Positions 23,784-31,749 are shown, numbered from the stretch's first letter. The stretch is DNA of 34,442 bases from JBDUDK01 sp040002995 (GCA_040002995.1 JBDUDK010000028.1:1-34442), one strand, 5' to 3'. The notes: generated from the letters alone by a model not told the origin. A program made the numbers and translations.

Positions 23784-24734
23784 ATGGCGTACACGACGGG
23801 CCTGCACGACCTCGGCGACGGCTGCTATGCGTGGCTCCAGCCCGACGGTGGTTGGGGTTGGAGCAACGCGGGGCTCGTAGTCGGCGACGGCCAGTCTCTT
23901 CTCGTCGACACGCTGTTCGATCTCCGGCTCACCGCGGCCATGCTCGAGGGCATGGTCGATGTCGTGGGCTCGGCCCCGATCACGACGTTGGTCAACACTC
24001 ACGCCAATGGTGACCACTGCTACGGGAACCAACTTGTGTCGGGCGCCGAGATCATCGCCTCGTCGGCCGCGGCCGAGGAGATGGCCGAGGTCCCGCCCTC
24101 CCTGCTCGCTGGGTTGAATTCCGCGCCCGGCGAGATCGGCGAGTTGTTCCGTCACTTTTTTGGTGACTTCGCGTTTGACGGCATCGAACTCGTGTTGCCG
24201 ACCCGCACGTTCGAGGGCCGCCTCGAGGTCGACGTCGGCGGCAAGATGGTCGAGCTCATCGAGGTCGGGCCGGCCCATACGAAGGGCGACACGCTCGTCT
24301 ACGTCGCCGAAGACCGCACGATCTTCACCGGCGACATCCTGTTCATTGGGGGAACGCCCATCGTGTGGGCGGGACCTCTCGGGAACTGGATCAAGGCGTG
24401 CGACCTGATCTTGGGTCTCGACGTCGACACCGTGGTGCCCGGCCACGGGCCCGTCACCGACAAGGCCGGCGTTGCCGAGGTCCGCGACTACCTCGTCTTT
24501 GTCGAGCGCGCCGCCGCCGTTCGCCACGCGGCCGGTATGTCGGCGCTCGAGGCGGCGCTCGACATCGCGTCAGAGCTCGATGCGAGCCCGTTCGGGCGGC
24601 TGGGTGAACGGGGCCGGATCGCAGTGAACGTCGAGACGGCATACCGCTCACTCGACCAGGCGTACAAGGCCCCCAACATCGTCGAGCTGTTCACCCGCAT
24701 GGCGTCGATCGAAGGGTGGCAGCCGCCGGTGTGA
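23784..24734 (+). CDS. MBL-fold metallo-hydrolase
   Basis: A 316-residue metallo-beta-lactamase-fold hydrolase. Metal-site motifs: H73-ANGDH (where HxHxDH is usual; Asn75 replaces the second His), the His of VGPAHTKGD, the Asp of FTGDILF and the His of VPGHGPV. The N-terminal WGWSNAGLVVGDGQSLLVDTLFD is typical of the fold. Asn at the second position is found in some hydrolase subfamilies, so activity is still plausible. About 70 residues of C-terminal helices follow. The substrate is unknown. It is a single gene, divergent from WS/DGAT and convergent with SURF1, with three bases between the stop codons. Confidence 0.85.
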   Translation: MAYTTGLHDLGDGCYAWLQPDGGWGWSNAGLVVGDGQSLLVDTLFDLRLTAAMLEGMVDVVGSAPITTLVNTHANGDHCYGNQLVSGAEIIASSAAAEEMAEVPPSLLAGLNSAPGEIGELFRHFFGDFAFDGIELVLPTRTFEGRLEVDVGGKMVELIEVGPAHTKGDTLVYVAEDRTIFTGDILFIGGTPIVWAGPLGNWIKACDLILGLDVDTVVPGHGPVTDKAGVAEVRDYLVFVERAAAVRHAAGMSALEAALDIASELDASPFGRLGERGRIAVNVETAYRSLDQAYKAPNIVELFTRMASIEGWQPPV

Positions 24735-24737
24735 GCG

Positions 24738-25496
24738 TCAGGGCAATGGCGCCTCGGCGTTTCGCGCCCGGCCGCGATCGTGGCCGGCCTTGCCGGCCGA
24801 CTTGCGCACAACAAGCACCCAGCCGGCGGCGGCGCACGCACTGAAGATGAACCACTGGATGGCGTACGACAGGTGGGGGCCTTCGTCGAGGCCGGGCAGG
24901 GGAAGCGGCAGGGGTGCCTTGGCGGGTAACGGGTTCTCGGTGACCAGCTCGAGATAGAACGGCGCGAGTGTGTCCGCGGATTGCTGCTGTACGCGGGCCA
25001 CGTCGACGCGGTTGAGCGTGGTGAGCGTTCCCGTGGCTGGATCGCGGGGGCCGAGGCGGCCGCGTGTTTGGGTGACACGCACCCGGCCGACGACGGTGAC
25101 GGGGCCCGGCGTGGGCGCGGGTGGGTTGGCCTCGTCGGCGAGCGCGATGAAGCCCCGGTTCACGAGCACGGCGTGGCCGGCGCGGTCGCGAAGCGCCGTG
25201 ACGACATGCAGGCCGGGTAGCCCGTCAAGGGAGCGATTGCGGATCAGGACCTGGCCGGCCGGATCCCAGACACCGGCGACCGTCACCCGCCGCCACTGCG
25301 CGGCGCGGGAGTCGGCGGGCAGGTCGGCTGTTGACACAACCGCTGCACTGGTGCGGCTCGAGACCTCGTGATTGGCGGCCCGGCGCTCGTCGAGCCGGCG
25401 GAGCTGCCAGAAGCCGAGGTTGACCATGGTGACCATGAGCGCCAGGACGAGGACGTGGAAGGCGATCCATCGGGGCTTCACAAGGAACCGGTACAT
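24738..25496 (-). CDS. SURF1 family cytochrome oxidase assembly protein
   Basis: A 252-residue protein with the SURF1 layout: an N-terminal helix (IAFHVLVLALMVTMVNLGFWQLRRLDER, containing the conserved LGxWQLxR), a periplasmic-side beta domain (VTVAGVWDPAGQVLIRNRSLDGLPG, VLVNRGFIAL), and a C-terminal helix after HLSYAIQWFIFSACAAAGW (the conserved YxxQWF). SURF1 proteins help insert heme a into cytochrome c oxidase subunit I. ATG at 25496. A TACGGT box 11 bases upstream may give a very short leader. No cytochrome oxidase subunit is in the window. Upstream lie the hairpin and repeat at 25521-25587, and beyond them a secreted-protein gene on the same strand. Confidence 0.9.
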   Translation of the reverse strand: MYRFLVKPRWIAFHVLVLALMVTMVNLGFWQLRRLDERRAANHEVSSRTSAAVVSTADLPADSRAAQWRRVTVAGVWDPAGQVLIRNRSLDGLPGLHVVTALRDRAGHAVLVNRGFIALADEANPPAPTPGPVTVVGRVRVTQTRGRLGPRDPATGTLTTLNRVDVARVQQQSADTLAPFYLELVTENPLPAKAPLPLPLPGLDEGPHLSYAIQWFIFSACAAAGWVLVVRKSAGKAGHDRGRARNAEAPLP

Positions 25497-25520
25497 CGCG
25501 AACGGTCACCGTACGCGCGA

Positions 25521-25560
25521 GTGCCCGGCCCCCACGAAGGGACCGGGCACCAGCCCTTTT
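25521..25560. terminator. Hairpin with T-tract upstream of SURF1
   Basis: GTGCCCGG (25521-25528) and CCGGGCAC (25543-25550) are perfect arms; three further pairs form inside after one mismatch. On the plus strand four Ts follow at 25557-25560. On the minus strand, the direction of the neighbouring genes, there is no U-tract. It may separate the secreted-protein operon from SURF1, or be bidirectional, but the polarity is the wrong way for a classical terminator. Confidence 0.4.
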
Positions 25561-25572
25561 GGGGGGCCCAAT

Positions 25573-25587
25573 CGCGAACTGTTCGCG
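25573..25587. repeat. 15-bp palindrome sharing the proA-side repeat core
   Basis: CGCGAAC-T-GTTCGCG is a perfect 7-bp palindrome with a one-base centre. Its 12-base part GAACTGTTCGCG (25576-25587) is identical to the arms of the inverted repeat after proA at 15627 and 15676. Both copies are intergenic, near a gene's 3' end, and flanked by C/G and A/T runs. Confidence 0.6.
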
Positions 25588-25598
25588 GTTTGAGGGTT

Positions 25599-26327
25599 TT
25601 AGAGCTCGCCGACGATTTGGCGGGCCAGGGAGGCAGCCGTCCGGACGTGGCCGCGGGCGGTGGTGAGGGCCGCACGGAACGGGGCCAGGACGTCGTGGTT
25701 GGCGTTGTAGTCCGCAGGCGTCAACGCCAGCTCGGAGTCGGCCTGGCCGGCCGTGGCGGCCGTGGCCGCGCTGAGCTCGGCGCGCATCTGGTCGAGTTTG
25801 GCCTGGGCGTCGGTGACGTCCTTGCCGGCCGCCCTCTCCGCATCAATCGCCTTCTGGAGTGCGTCGGCGGCCTTCGTGAGGGCGTTCACCGACACGTCAT
25901 TGAGATCGAAGCCGATCGCAAGGTGCACCTGGGGCGTGCGGAGCACATAGATCCGGTAGTCAGGCACGACCGTGGAACACGCTGCTCGCAGCTCTTCGAT
26001 CGTGGTCGCCGCTTGGACATCGGTCTTGACCGTGGCCAATCCGCTCGCTGCCGCGTCGAGGAAGCTGACGACGGTGGCGCGGTGGCTGTCGGTGAGCTTG
26101 GGTGCTCGTGCCTCGGTCTTGAGGATGCCGATCTGCACCTGGCGGGCGTCGATGGCGGCGAGGCAACGTACCTTGGCGGCTTCGAACCTCACCGAGTCAG
26201 CGCCTGTAGGAGCCGTGGGAGTGGGGGTCGATGTGGTCGCACCATCGGCGAAAGCCGCCGTAGCTGGGATCGCCATCGTGGCGGCGGCGACGAGGGAGAC
26301 GACGGATGAAACGACGAGCTTGTTCAT
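25599..26327 (-). CDS. Secreted helical protein of unknown function
   Basis: A 242-residue protein with a signal peptide (MNKLVVSSVVSLVAAATMAIPATAAFA, cleavage near residue 27), a short Thr/Pro linker, and a mainly helical Ala-rich domain with a possible disulfide between the Cys of VRCLAAIDAR and that of LRAACSTVV. No family recognised; such proteins are frequent next to small lipoproteins in high-GC Gram-positives. ATG at 26327 overlaps the stop of the upstream lipoprotein gene (ATGA), so the pair is co-translated. Function cannot be told from sequence. Confidence 0.75.
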   Translation of the reverse strand: MNKLVVSSVVSLVAAATMAIPATAAFADGATTSTPTPTAPTGADSVRFEAAKVRCLAAIDARQVQIGILKTEARAPKLTDSHRATVVSFLDAAASGLATVKTDVQAATTIEELRAACSTVVPDYRIYVLRTPQVHLAIGFDLNDVSVNALTKAADALQKAIDAERAAGKDVTDAQAKLDQMRAELSAATAATAGQADSELALTPADYNANHDVLAPFRAALTTARGHVRTAASLARQIVGEL

Positions 26328-26740
26328 GATTGGGGGTCCTGTTCTGTTGAGTTCATGGCGTTGTTGGCTGTGTTGAGCTCTTTGTCGACGTCCGCGGCTG
26401 ACCGCTCGGCGCTGTCCAGGAGGGCCAGCACGGCCGAGAGGTCGGGCTTGGACGCCGACGTGGCGGCCGCCGCTGCGGTGGAGGCGGTGGTTGCGGCCGT
26501 CGTCGACGGCTTCGCGCTGTTGGCGGCGACGGTTGAACCGGCGGTCGCAACGGTTGCGGTCGTGCGCGTCGCCGCTGGGGTCGTCGCCGGGCCCGCGCTC
26601 GTCGAGATCGGGTCAGAAGCGGCTGCGACCGTCGTTTCCGGTGCGGTGCTCGAGACCGTCGTGGTGTCCGTGCTCCCGCAGGCGCTCAGCCCGATCAGGA
26701 GCCCGCCGGTGAGCAGGAGGCTCATGCGTGTGCGTGTCAT
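26324..26740 (-). CDS. Small Thr/Ala-rich lipoprotein
   Basis: A 138-residue protein with a lipoprotein signal: MTRTRMSLLLTGGLLIGLSACGS, lipobox LSAC with Cys21. A Thr/Ala/Ser-rich linker of about 75 residues follows, then a short helical end (LSAVLALLDSAERSAADVDKEL). The layout suggests a membrane-anchored stalk carrying a small helical element, partner of the secreted protein encoded just downstream with a four-base overlap. The 66 bases upstream hold no clear promoter. Function unknown. Confidence 0.75.
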   Translation of the reverse strand: MTRTRMSLLLTGGLLIGLSACGSTDTTTVSSTAPETTVAAASDPISTSAGPATTPAATRTTATVATAGSTVAANSAKPSTTAATTASTAAAAATSASKPDLSAVLALLDSAERSAADVDKELNTANNAMNSTEQDPQS

Positions 26741-26806
26741 GCCCCCAGAATCGACGCCATCTGTGAACGCCGTGCGGGCGAGATATGAGCAAACGGTGAG
26801 GAGAAT

Positions 26807-28057
26807 TCAGCTGGCTTGCGCTTCGGGGACGCGGCTGTCGTAGCGCGCGAAGCCCGGCAGCAAGAGCCCGAGGGCCGCGGCCCCGAGCACACACAACACG
26901 CCCCCGCTCACCACCGAGGTCGTCACCGACGAGAACGCGGCCACGCCGCCCGCCTCGAGATCGCCGAGCGCGGGCCCCGTAGTCCAGACCGCCATCCCGA
27001 CCCCCTCCATCCGACCGAGCATCTCGGGCGGCGTGTCCGTCACCAAGATCGTCTGACGGAACACGCCGCTCACCATGTCGAATGCGCCGGCCAACGCGAG
27101 CAGCGTCAGGCTGGCCCACAACGAGTGGACGAGACCGAACGCGATGATGCCGCCGCCCCATCCGATGGCCGACAGGATCACGGCGCGTCCGTGGTGGTGC
27201 ACGCGTTTGGTCCATCCGCTCGTCGCGCTGGCGAGTAGCGACCCCGCGAACGGCGCGCTGTACAGCAGGCCCACCAGACCTTGATGGTTCGGGAACCGAG
27301 CCGCGGCGATGGCCGGAAACAGCGCGCTCGGAAAGCCGAAGATCATGGCGTCGAGATCGATGAGGAAACAGCCGGCGATGGCAGGCCGGCGCCACAGCGC
27401 GCGAACGCCTTTCTTCACCGTCGCGAGGCTCGGTCGCTCGGCATTCGCCACGGGAGGTACCGGCTTCATTGCGGTCAGACAAACGAGGGCGAGCCCGAAC
27501 GTGAACACGTCGACGATGTAGGGCGCGGTCAACCCGAACGCCCCGATCAGCAGGCCGCCCACGGCCGGACCCAACAGCCAGGCGCCCGAATACGTCGCCG
27601 ACCTCAAGGCCATGGCCGACGTGAGCATCTCTCGCTCGAGCACGAGCGGGATCGTCGAGCTGTGCGGAGCGACGCCGATCGAGTAGCCGCTCACGGAGAC
27701 AGTGGCGAGCACGTAGACGAGCCATAACTGCGGACGGTCGAGGGACGCGTTCAGCGCGAGAAGGGCCGACGAGATCAGACCTGCGGCCTCGGCGCCGAGC
27801 ATGAGCCCTCGTCGATCGCGTGCATCGGCCAGCGCGCCGCCCAGGATCGAGAACGTCAGGGCGGGCACCATGGTGCACGCGGCGACGGCACCAACGGCGA
27901 GCGTCGAGTGGGTCATCCTCCACACCTGGACCGGGATGGCGACCTCGGTGATCCGGCTACCGACCGCGGAGACCGACGAGGCCACGTAAAGCAGACGGAA
28001 CTGGCGCGAGCGCCTCAGCGGCGTGAAGTCGAGGGCGAGGTCACGGATGCGGCCCAC
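26807..28057 (-). CDS. MFS transporter, EntS-like
   Basis: A 416-residue major facilitator with 12 expected helices. The N-terminal FRLLYVASSVSAVGSRITEVAIPVQVWRMT and GGALADARDRRGLM (motif A-like loop between helices 2 and 3) match the MFS_3/EntS group of drug, siderophore or small-molecule exporters. A basic cytoplasmic loop near residue 215 divides the halves. The substrate cannot be told. GTG at 28057 has no Shine-Dalgarno but a TAGCGT box ends nine bases upstream, predicting a leaderless message. It follows the GNAT gene at 28089-28580 by 31 bases and may be both read through and separately transcribed. Confidence 0.87.
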   Translation of the reverse strand: MGRIRDLALDFTPLRRSRQFRLLYVASSVSAVGSRITEVAIPVQVWRMTHSTLAVGAVAACTMVPALTFSILGGALADARDRRGLMLGAEAAGLISSALLALNASLDRPQLWLVYVLATVSVSGYSIGVAPHSSTIPLVLEREMLTSAMALRSATYSGAWLLGPAVGGLLIGAFGLTAPYIVDVFTFGLALVCLTAMKPVPPVANAERPSLATVKKGVRALWRRPAIAGCFLIDLDAMIFGFPSALFPAIAAARFPNHQGLVGLLYSAPFAGSLLASATSGWTKRVHHHGRAVILSAIGWGGGIIAFGLVHSLWASLTLLALAGAFDMVSGVFRQTILVTDTPPEMLGRMEGVGMAVWTTGPALGDLEAGGVAAFSSVTTSVVSGGVLCVLGAAALGLLLPGFARYDSRVPEAQAS

Positions 28058-28066
28058 GACCGGTTG

Positions 28067-28072
28067 ACGCTA
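28067..28072 (-). promoter_or_regulatory. Putative -10 box of the MFS gene
   Basis: TAGCGT on the minus strand, identical to the GNAT box at 28594-28589, lies nine bases before the GTG at 28057, within the short gap after the GNAT stop. It would give a leaderless transcript independent of the GNAT promoter. Confidence 0.45.
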
Positions 28073-28088
28073 CGGCAATGTCAGTGCC

Positions 28089-28580
28089 TCACCGGAGCGT
28101 TTGATCGAGCACGACGAGGTCGGCCGCCGGGAGGCCGAACAACGAGAACCTCTCCGGATATCCGCGGGCGGGCGAGAAGTAGTCGCGCTCGATCCGCAGC
28201 AACCGAAATCCGCACCGTTGATAAAACTCGAGGTTCCCGGTGTCGGCTCCACTGGTGGCGACTTCAACGCGACGCACCCCGCGGGTTCTGAGCTCGGCGG
28301 TTACCGCGCCGATCATCGAACGCCCGAAACCGAGCCGCCGCCGGCCTTCGACGATCGCGAGGTTCTTCAGCTCCTGTTCATCGGGCCCGAGCGGCGTAAC
28401 CAGCACGTGCCCGATAACGGTCTCGTCGCCGGTGTGAAGAACGGTATAGAGGTAAAGGTCGCCGCGGTCGAGATAACTCTCGATCTCGCTCGTGGAGTCT
28501 TCGGCCTCGCGGAGTAGTTCGATGTACGGCCTTCGTCCGCCGGGCGGCACGTTGCGTAACGCCAGCCGAGCTTCGTCCAC
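28089..28580 (-). CDS. GNAT family N-acetyltransferase
   Basis: A 163-residue GNAT protein. Motif A is LKNLAIVEGRRRLGFGRSMIGAV (Q/RxxGxG/A-like, with R-R-L-G-F-G), followed by VRRVEVATSGADTGNLEFYQRCGFRLLRIERDYF (motif B and the C-terminal Tyr/Phe region). The N-terminus (YIELLREAEDSTSEIESYLDRGDLYLY) resembles small single-domain acetyltransferases near YvbK. Substrate unknown. GTG at 28580 starts eight bases after a TAGCGT box that overlaps the -10 of the divergent phosphotransferase. No Shine-Dalgarno is visible. Confidence 0.85.
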   Translation of the reverse strand: MDEARLALRNVPPGGRRPYIELLREAEDSTSEIESYLDRGDLYLYTVLHTGDETVIGHVLVTPLGPDEQELKNLAIVEGRRRLGFGRSMIGAVTAELRTRGVRRVEVATSGADTGNLEFYQRCGFRLLRIERDYFSPARGYPERFSLFGLPAADLVVLDQTLR

Positions 28581-28588
28581 GTCGGGCG

Positions 28589-28598
28589 ACGCTACCGT
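28589..28598. promoter_or_regulatory. Bidirectional promoter with overlapping -10 boxes (GNAT/phosphotransferase)
   Basis: ACGCTACCGT holds TACCGT on the plus strand (28593-28598), eight bases before the ATG at 28607, and TAGCGT on the minus strand (28594-28589), eight bases before the GTG at 28580. The boxes share TA at 28593-28594 and the arrangement is symmetrical. Only 26 bases separate the start codons, so both mRNAs should be leaderless. Same design as 14334-14343, and again one partner is a GNAT. Confidence 0.65.
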
Positions 28599-28606
28599 CG
28601 TCGCTG

Positions 28607-29638
28607 ATGCGACCAGAGGAGCTGACGCCGGAGTACTTCTCTTCGATCCTCGGGCTAAGGATCGCGCAGGTAGCGCAGACGCGCATCGGCGACGGTCTGG
28701 TGGGGCTCAACGTTCGCTGTCGGCTGACCGGCGCCGATGGTTCGACCCGCGCCGTCGTAGCCAAGCTGCCCTCGCCCGATGACACCAGCCGGGCGACCGC
28801 CTTGGCCCTCGGCAACTACCTGCGGGAGGTTCGCTTCTACCAGGAGCTGGCGTCGACCGTGGCGATGCGTACGCCAGCGTGCTTCGACGCCGAGTGGCAC
28901 CCGGAGACCGGCGATTTCGTCGTGATCCTCGAGGACATGGCACCGGCCGTCCAGGGCGACCAGGTGGCGGGATGTTCGATCGCACTGGCCACGCTCGCGC
29001 TGGTGGAGCTGGCCAAGCTCCATGCGTCACGTTGGGACGATGAGAGCCTCTACGACGTCGAATGGTTGCAGCGGCGCGATGCCGAGTCGGCGCCCATGCT
29101 GCAGGCGATGTACCAGGCGCTGTGGCCGGGGTTTCTCGAACGGCTCGGCCACAACCTCACTCCAAGCCAGCGCGAACTCGGCGAACGCTTGGGATTGTCG
29201 ATGGTGATTTGGGTCGAGCAAAGGCAGCCGCCGAACGCGGTCACCCACGGCGACTACCGGCTCGACAACATGCTCTTTGGCGACGACGGAGTCCGCCCTC
29301 CGGTGACCGTTGTCGACTGGCAGACACCCGGTCATGGTCCACCGGTCGCCGACGCGTCCTATTTCATCGGGGCCGGCCCGGTGATCGCCGATCGCAGGGC
29401 GCACGAACGAGAGCTGCTCGAGTCGTACCATCGAGAGCTCATCGCTCGTGGTGTCACCGGTTTCGGCTTCGACGAGTGCTGGGAGCAATACCGGTTGTTC
29501 GCGTTCAGCGGTTGTGTCATGTCGGTCATCGCCTCGATGATCGTCGGCGAGAGCGCGCGTAGTCGGGCGATGTTCGGTGCGATGGCCGAACGTCACTTCA
29601 CGCACGCGGAGGACGTCGGCGCCATCTCGTTTCTGTGA
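28607..29638 (+). CDS. Phosphotransferase / EcKL-like small-molecule kinase
   Basis: A 343-residue protein of the aminoglycoside-phosphotransferase-like kinase fold, close to the ecdysteroid-kinase-like/DUF1679 branch. N-lobe: VVAKLPSP (the Lys) and NYLREVRFYQEL (Glu of the C-helix). Catalytic loop H214-GDYRLDN, and the metal-binding Asp in VVDWQTPGHGPP. These are the kinase essentials (HGDxxxxN and DWQ). In Actinomycetota such proteins are often of unknown substrate, sometimes acyl-CoA related when next to acyl-CoA dehydrogenases, which are not seen here. The C-terminus overlaps the convergent small gene by 41 bases. Leaderless start at 28607. Confidence 0.85.
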   Translation: MRPEELTPEYFSSILGLRIAQVAQTRIGDGLVGLNVRCRLTGADGSTRAVVAKLPSPDDTSRATALALGNYLREVRFYQELASTVAMRTPACFDAEWHPETGDFVVILEDMAPAVQGDQVAGCSIALATLALVELAKLHASRWDDESLYDVEWLQRRDAESAPMLQAMYQALWPGFLERLGHNLTPSQRELGERLGLSMVIWVEQRQPPNAVTHGDYRLDNMLFGDDGVRPPVTVVDWQTPGHGPPVADASYFIGAGPVIADRRAHERELLESYHRELIARGVTGFGFDECWEQYRLFAFSGCVMSVIASMIVGESARSRAMFGAMAERHFTHAEDVGAISFL

Positions 29639-29873
29639 GTCGGAGCGTGCGGCGCTCATTGAGCTCGGCGGCCAACTCATCGAGTGCATCCGGGCGGCGC
29701 TCTAGCAAACGCTCACGGCGTTGACTGCCGACATCGGCATGCGCGATCAGGTCATCGAAGTCGTCGTCGGGCCGGCCGAGCACGATGCGAAGCGACGTGG
29801 TCAACGCGCCTACCGGGTCGTGGTCGTATGCCTGTAGGAGCGTTTCGACATCTCGCTTCGTAAGGCGTCTCAC
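29598..29873 (-). CDS. Small conserved-looking protein of unknown function
   Basis: A 91-residue protein, MRRLTKRDVETLLQAYDHDP then VGALTTSLRIVL, an acidic stretch DDDFDDLIAHAD, and RRERLLERRPDALDELAAEL. It is helical, charged and likely cytoplasmic. Its GTG at 29873 overlaps the stop of the saccharopine-dehydrogenase-like gene as GTGA, the same coupling seen elsewhere here, which supports it being real. Its 3' end overlaps the phosphotransferase 3' end by 41 bases. I recall similar short actinobacterial proteins but cannot name a family. Function unknown; regulatory or accessory to the upstream enzyme is a guess. Confidence 0.6.
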   Translation of the reverse strand: MRRLTKRDVETLLQAYDHDPVGALTTSLRIVLGRPDDDFDDLIAHADVGSQRRERLLERRPDALDELAAELNERRTLRLTETRWRRRPPRA

Positions 29874-31075
29874 ATCTCACGAATCCCCCACGGTGACCCG
29901 TAGGCCGCCAGCAGGTCGAGGTAAGGGACAGCGTCGAAGGCTTCGGGACCCAGAACGCCTGATCCCTTCCACGTCCCGCGCGCGAGCAGTTCGAGGGCAA
30001 TACACGGGTTGAGCGCGGTCTGCCACACGACGGCCTGGTGGCCGTACTCGCGCATTGAGTCGGCGTTGTCGACGACGTGATAGAGGTACACCTCCCGCGC
30101 CGCGCCGTCCTTGCCGGTGCCTTTTACCCAGGTGCCCGCGCACGTCTTGCCCCGCATGCGGTGCCCGAGTTCGGCCGGGTTCGGAAGCGACGCGGCCACA
30201 ACATCGCGCGGCGCGACTTCAACATCACGGACACGGATGCGATCCTTCTTGTCGAGGCCAAGTTGGTGGATGGTCTTGAGGACGCGGATGAACTCGTCGC
30301 CCAAGCCGTACTTGAACGTCACCCGGCCGCAGTCGATCCAGCGGGGGATGAGCACCACCTCTTCATGTTCGACGTTCACGCATTCGACCGGGCCGATGCC
30401 TTCCGGAAACTCGAACACCTCGGGCTCGCTGAACGGCGCGGTGGTGAACCAGCCTCTACCGCGCTCCCAAACGAGCGGCGGATTCAGACATTCCTCGATC
30501 GTTGTCCAGATCGAGAACGTGGGAGCGAACTCGTAGCCCTCGATCACGAGGTTCGCGCCGTCGCGGACGCCGATCTCGTCGATCGTGGAGAACAGGTGAT
30601 CGGCGGCATAGCGGGCGAAGACATCGGACAGCCCCGATTCGACGCCGATGCCAACGAGCGCGAGCTGGTCCTTCGCCGCCCACTGATCGGCGACCGCGAA
30701 CTGGGCGTCGCCCAGCATCACTCCCGGAACCTCGTAGGGCTTGGTCGGATGGGGGGCCGACAGATGCATCGCCATGTCGAGGTACGTGCACCCCGACTCG
30801 AATGCCGCGTCGAAAATCGGCGGGTTGAGTCGAGGATCACACGCGTTCACGATGACGTCAGCCCGGTGCTCGCGCGCGAGCGCGACGACACTGTCGCGGT
30901 CCGACGCGTCGACACGGGCGGCGGAGAGCCGGGCGTCGCGGAGGGGGCGCAGGGCCCGTTGGGCCCGAGCGAGATCGACGTCCGCCAGCACGAGGTGGTC
31001 GAAGAACGAACGACGGGCAGCGATGGCAGCGATGGCCGAGCCGACGCCCCCAGCGCCGACCACACAGATACGCAC
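29870..31075 (-). CDS. Saccharopine dehydrogenase family oxidoreductase
   Basis: A 401-residue NAD(P)-dependent enzyme. An N-terminal Rossmann fold starts with ICVVGAGGVGSAIAAIAA, followed by LADVDLARAQRAL and VIVNACDPRLNPPIFDAAFESG, typical of saccharopine dehydrogenase / L-lysine 6-dehydrogenase proteins. The middle domain shows LVGIGVESGLSDVFARYAAD. Reaction class: oxidation or reduction at an amino-acid-derived imine; the exact substrate cannot be told. GTG at 31075 has an AAAGGGA-type leader. The next gene on the strand overlaps it by four bases. It is divergent from a TetR gene, which is therefore a candidate regulator (inference). Confidence 0.85.
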   Translation of the reverse strand: MRICVVGAGGVGSAIAAIAARRSFFDHLVLADVDLARAQRALRPLRDARLSAARVDASDRDSVVALAREHRADVIVNACDPRLNPPIFDAAFESGCTYLDMAMHLSAPHPTKPYEVPGVMLGDAQFAVADQWAAKDQLALVGIGVESGLSDVFARYAADHLFSTIDEIGVRDGANLVIEGYEFAPTFSIWTTIEECLNPPLVWERGRGWFTTAPFSEPEVFEFPEGIGPVECVNVEHEEVVLIPRWIDCGRVTFKYGLGDEFIRVLKTIHQLGLDKKDRIRVRDVEVAPRDVVAASLPNPAELGHRMRGKTCAGTWVKGTGKDGAAREVYLYHVVDNADSMREYGHQAVVWQTALNPCIALELLARGTWKGSGVLGPEAFDAVPYLDLLAAYGSPWGIREM

Positions 31076-31098
31076 AACGATCCCTTTCCCTGATCTAA

Positions 31099-31108
31099 TA
31101 CAACTGTA
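31099..31108. promoter_or_regulatory. Palindrome between the oxidoreductase and TetR genes
   Basis: TACA-AC-TGTA has perfect 4-bp arms around two bases, in the 68-base gap between two divergent genes and inside an AT-rich run that could hold the -10 of the minus-strand gene. It is short, but its place between a TetR gene and its divergent neighbour makes it a plausible operator. Confidence 0.35.
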
Positions 31109-31143
31109 CCAGAAACGGCCCTTCGGCGCGCCACAATGGTCCC

Positions 31144-31740
31144 GTGGCGTATGTGGCGGCCCCCGAACGGCGACGGCAGGCGGTGACCGCGGCGCGCGAC
31201 ATCCTCGAGCGCGATGGCCTGGCGGCGGTGACCCTGCGCAGAGTCGCCGAGCGCGCGGGCATGACGCTGTCGAGCCTCCAATGGTCGGTCGGTACCAAGG
31301 ACGACTTGTTGCGCGAGCTGTTCGCGACGATCAACGCCGAGATCGCCGAGATCGTGCGGACCGCCACGGCCGGCGAGGAGGGCGTGTGGCCCGTGATGCG
31401 CGCCACGCTCACCGCGCTCTGGTCGGCGATGGAGACCGCTCCGATGATGGAGGTCGGGGAGAACGAACTGGTCATTGCGTCACTGCGCGAACCCGCATCG
31501 CGCCGTCAGGTCGCGGCCCTCTACGACGCGTACATCGCGGTTTGCGCCGAGGCGTTGGAACGCGCATCGCAGCGCAGCGGCGAGCGGTTGCGCGTCCCTG
31601 TCGAACAGCTGGCTCGCCTCATGGTGATGGCACTCGAGGGGCTGGTGCTGCTCTACCTGGCCGGTGGCGCGGCTGAGCGTTGCCGGGACGATCTCGACGT
31701 GCTGGCCGATGCGTTGGGCGCCCTCGCGTTGGGCGCGTGA
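31144..31740 (+). CDS. TetR family transcriptional regulator
   Basis: A 198-residue TetR-type regulator. The N-terminal HTH is RQAVTAARDILERDGLAAVTLRRVAERAGMTLSSLQWSVGTKDDLLREL, with the family's recognition helix around SSLQWSVGTKDDL. The ligand domain is helical and divergent. GTG start at 31144, with no clear Shine-Dalgarno. Divergent to the saccharopine-dehydrogenase-like gene, which it may repress together with itself. It converges with the SET gene with nine bases between stops. The ligand is unknown. Confidence 0.88.
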   Translation: MAYVAAPERRRQAVTAARDILERDGLAAVTLRRVAERAGMTLSSLQWSVGTKDDLLRELFATINAEIAEIVRTATAGEEGVWPVMRATLTALWSAMETAPMMEVGENELVIASLREPASRRQVAALYDAYIAVCAEALERASQRSGERLRVPVEQLARLMVMALEGLVLLYLAGGAAERCRDDLDVLADALGALALGA

Positions 31741-31749
31741 GGGGACCGA

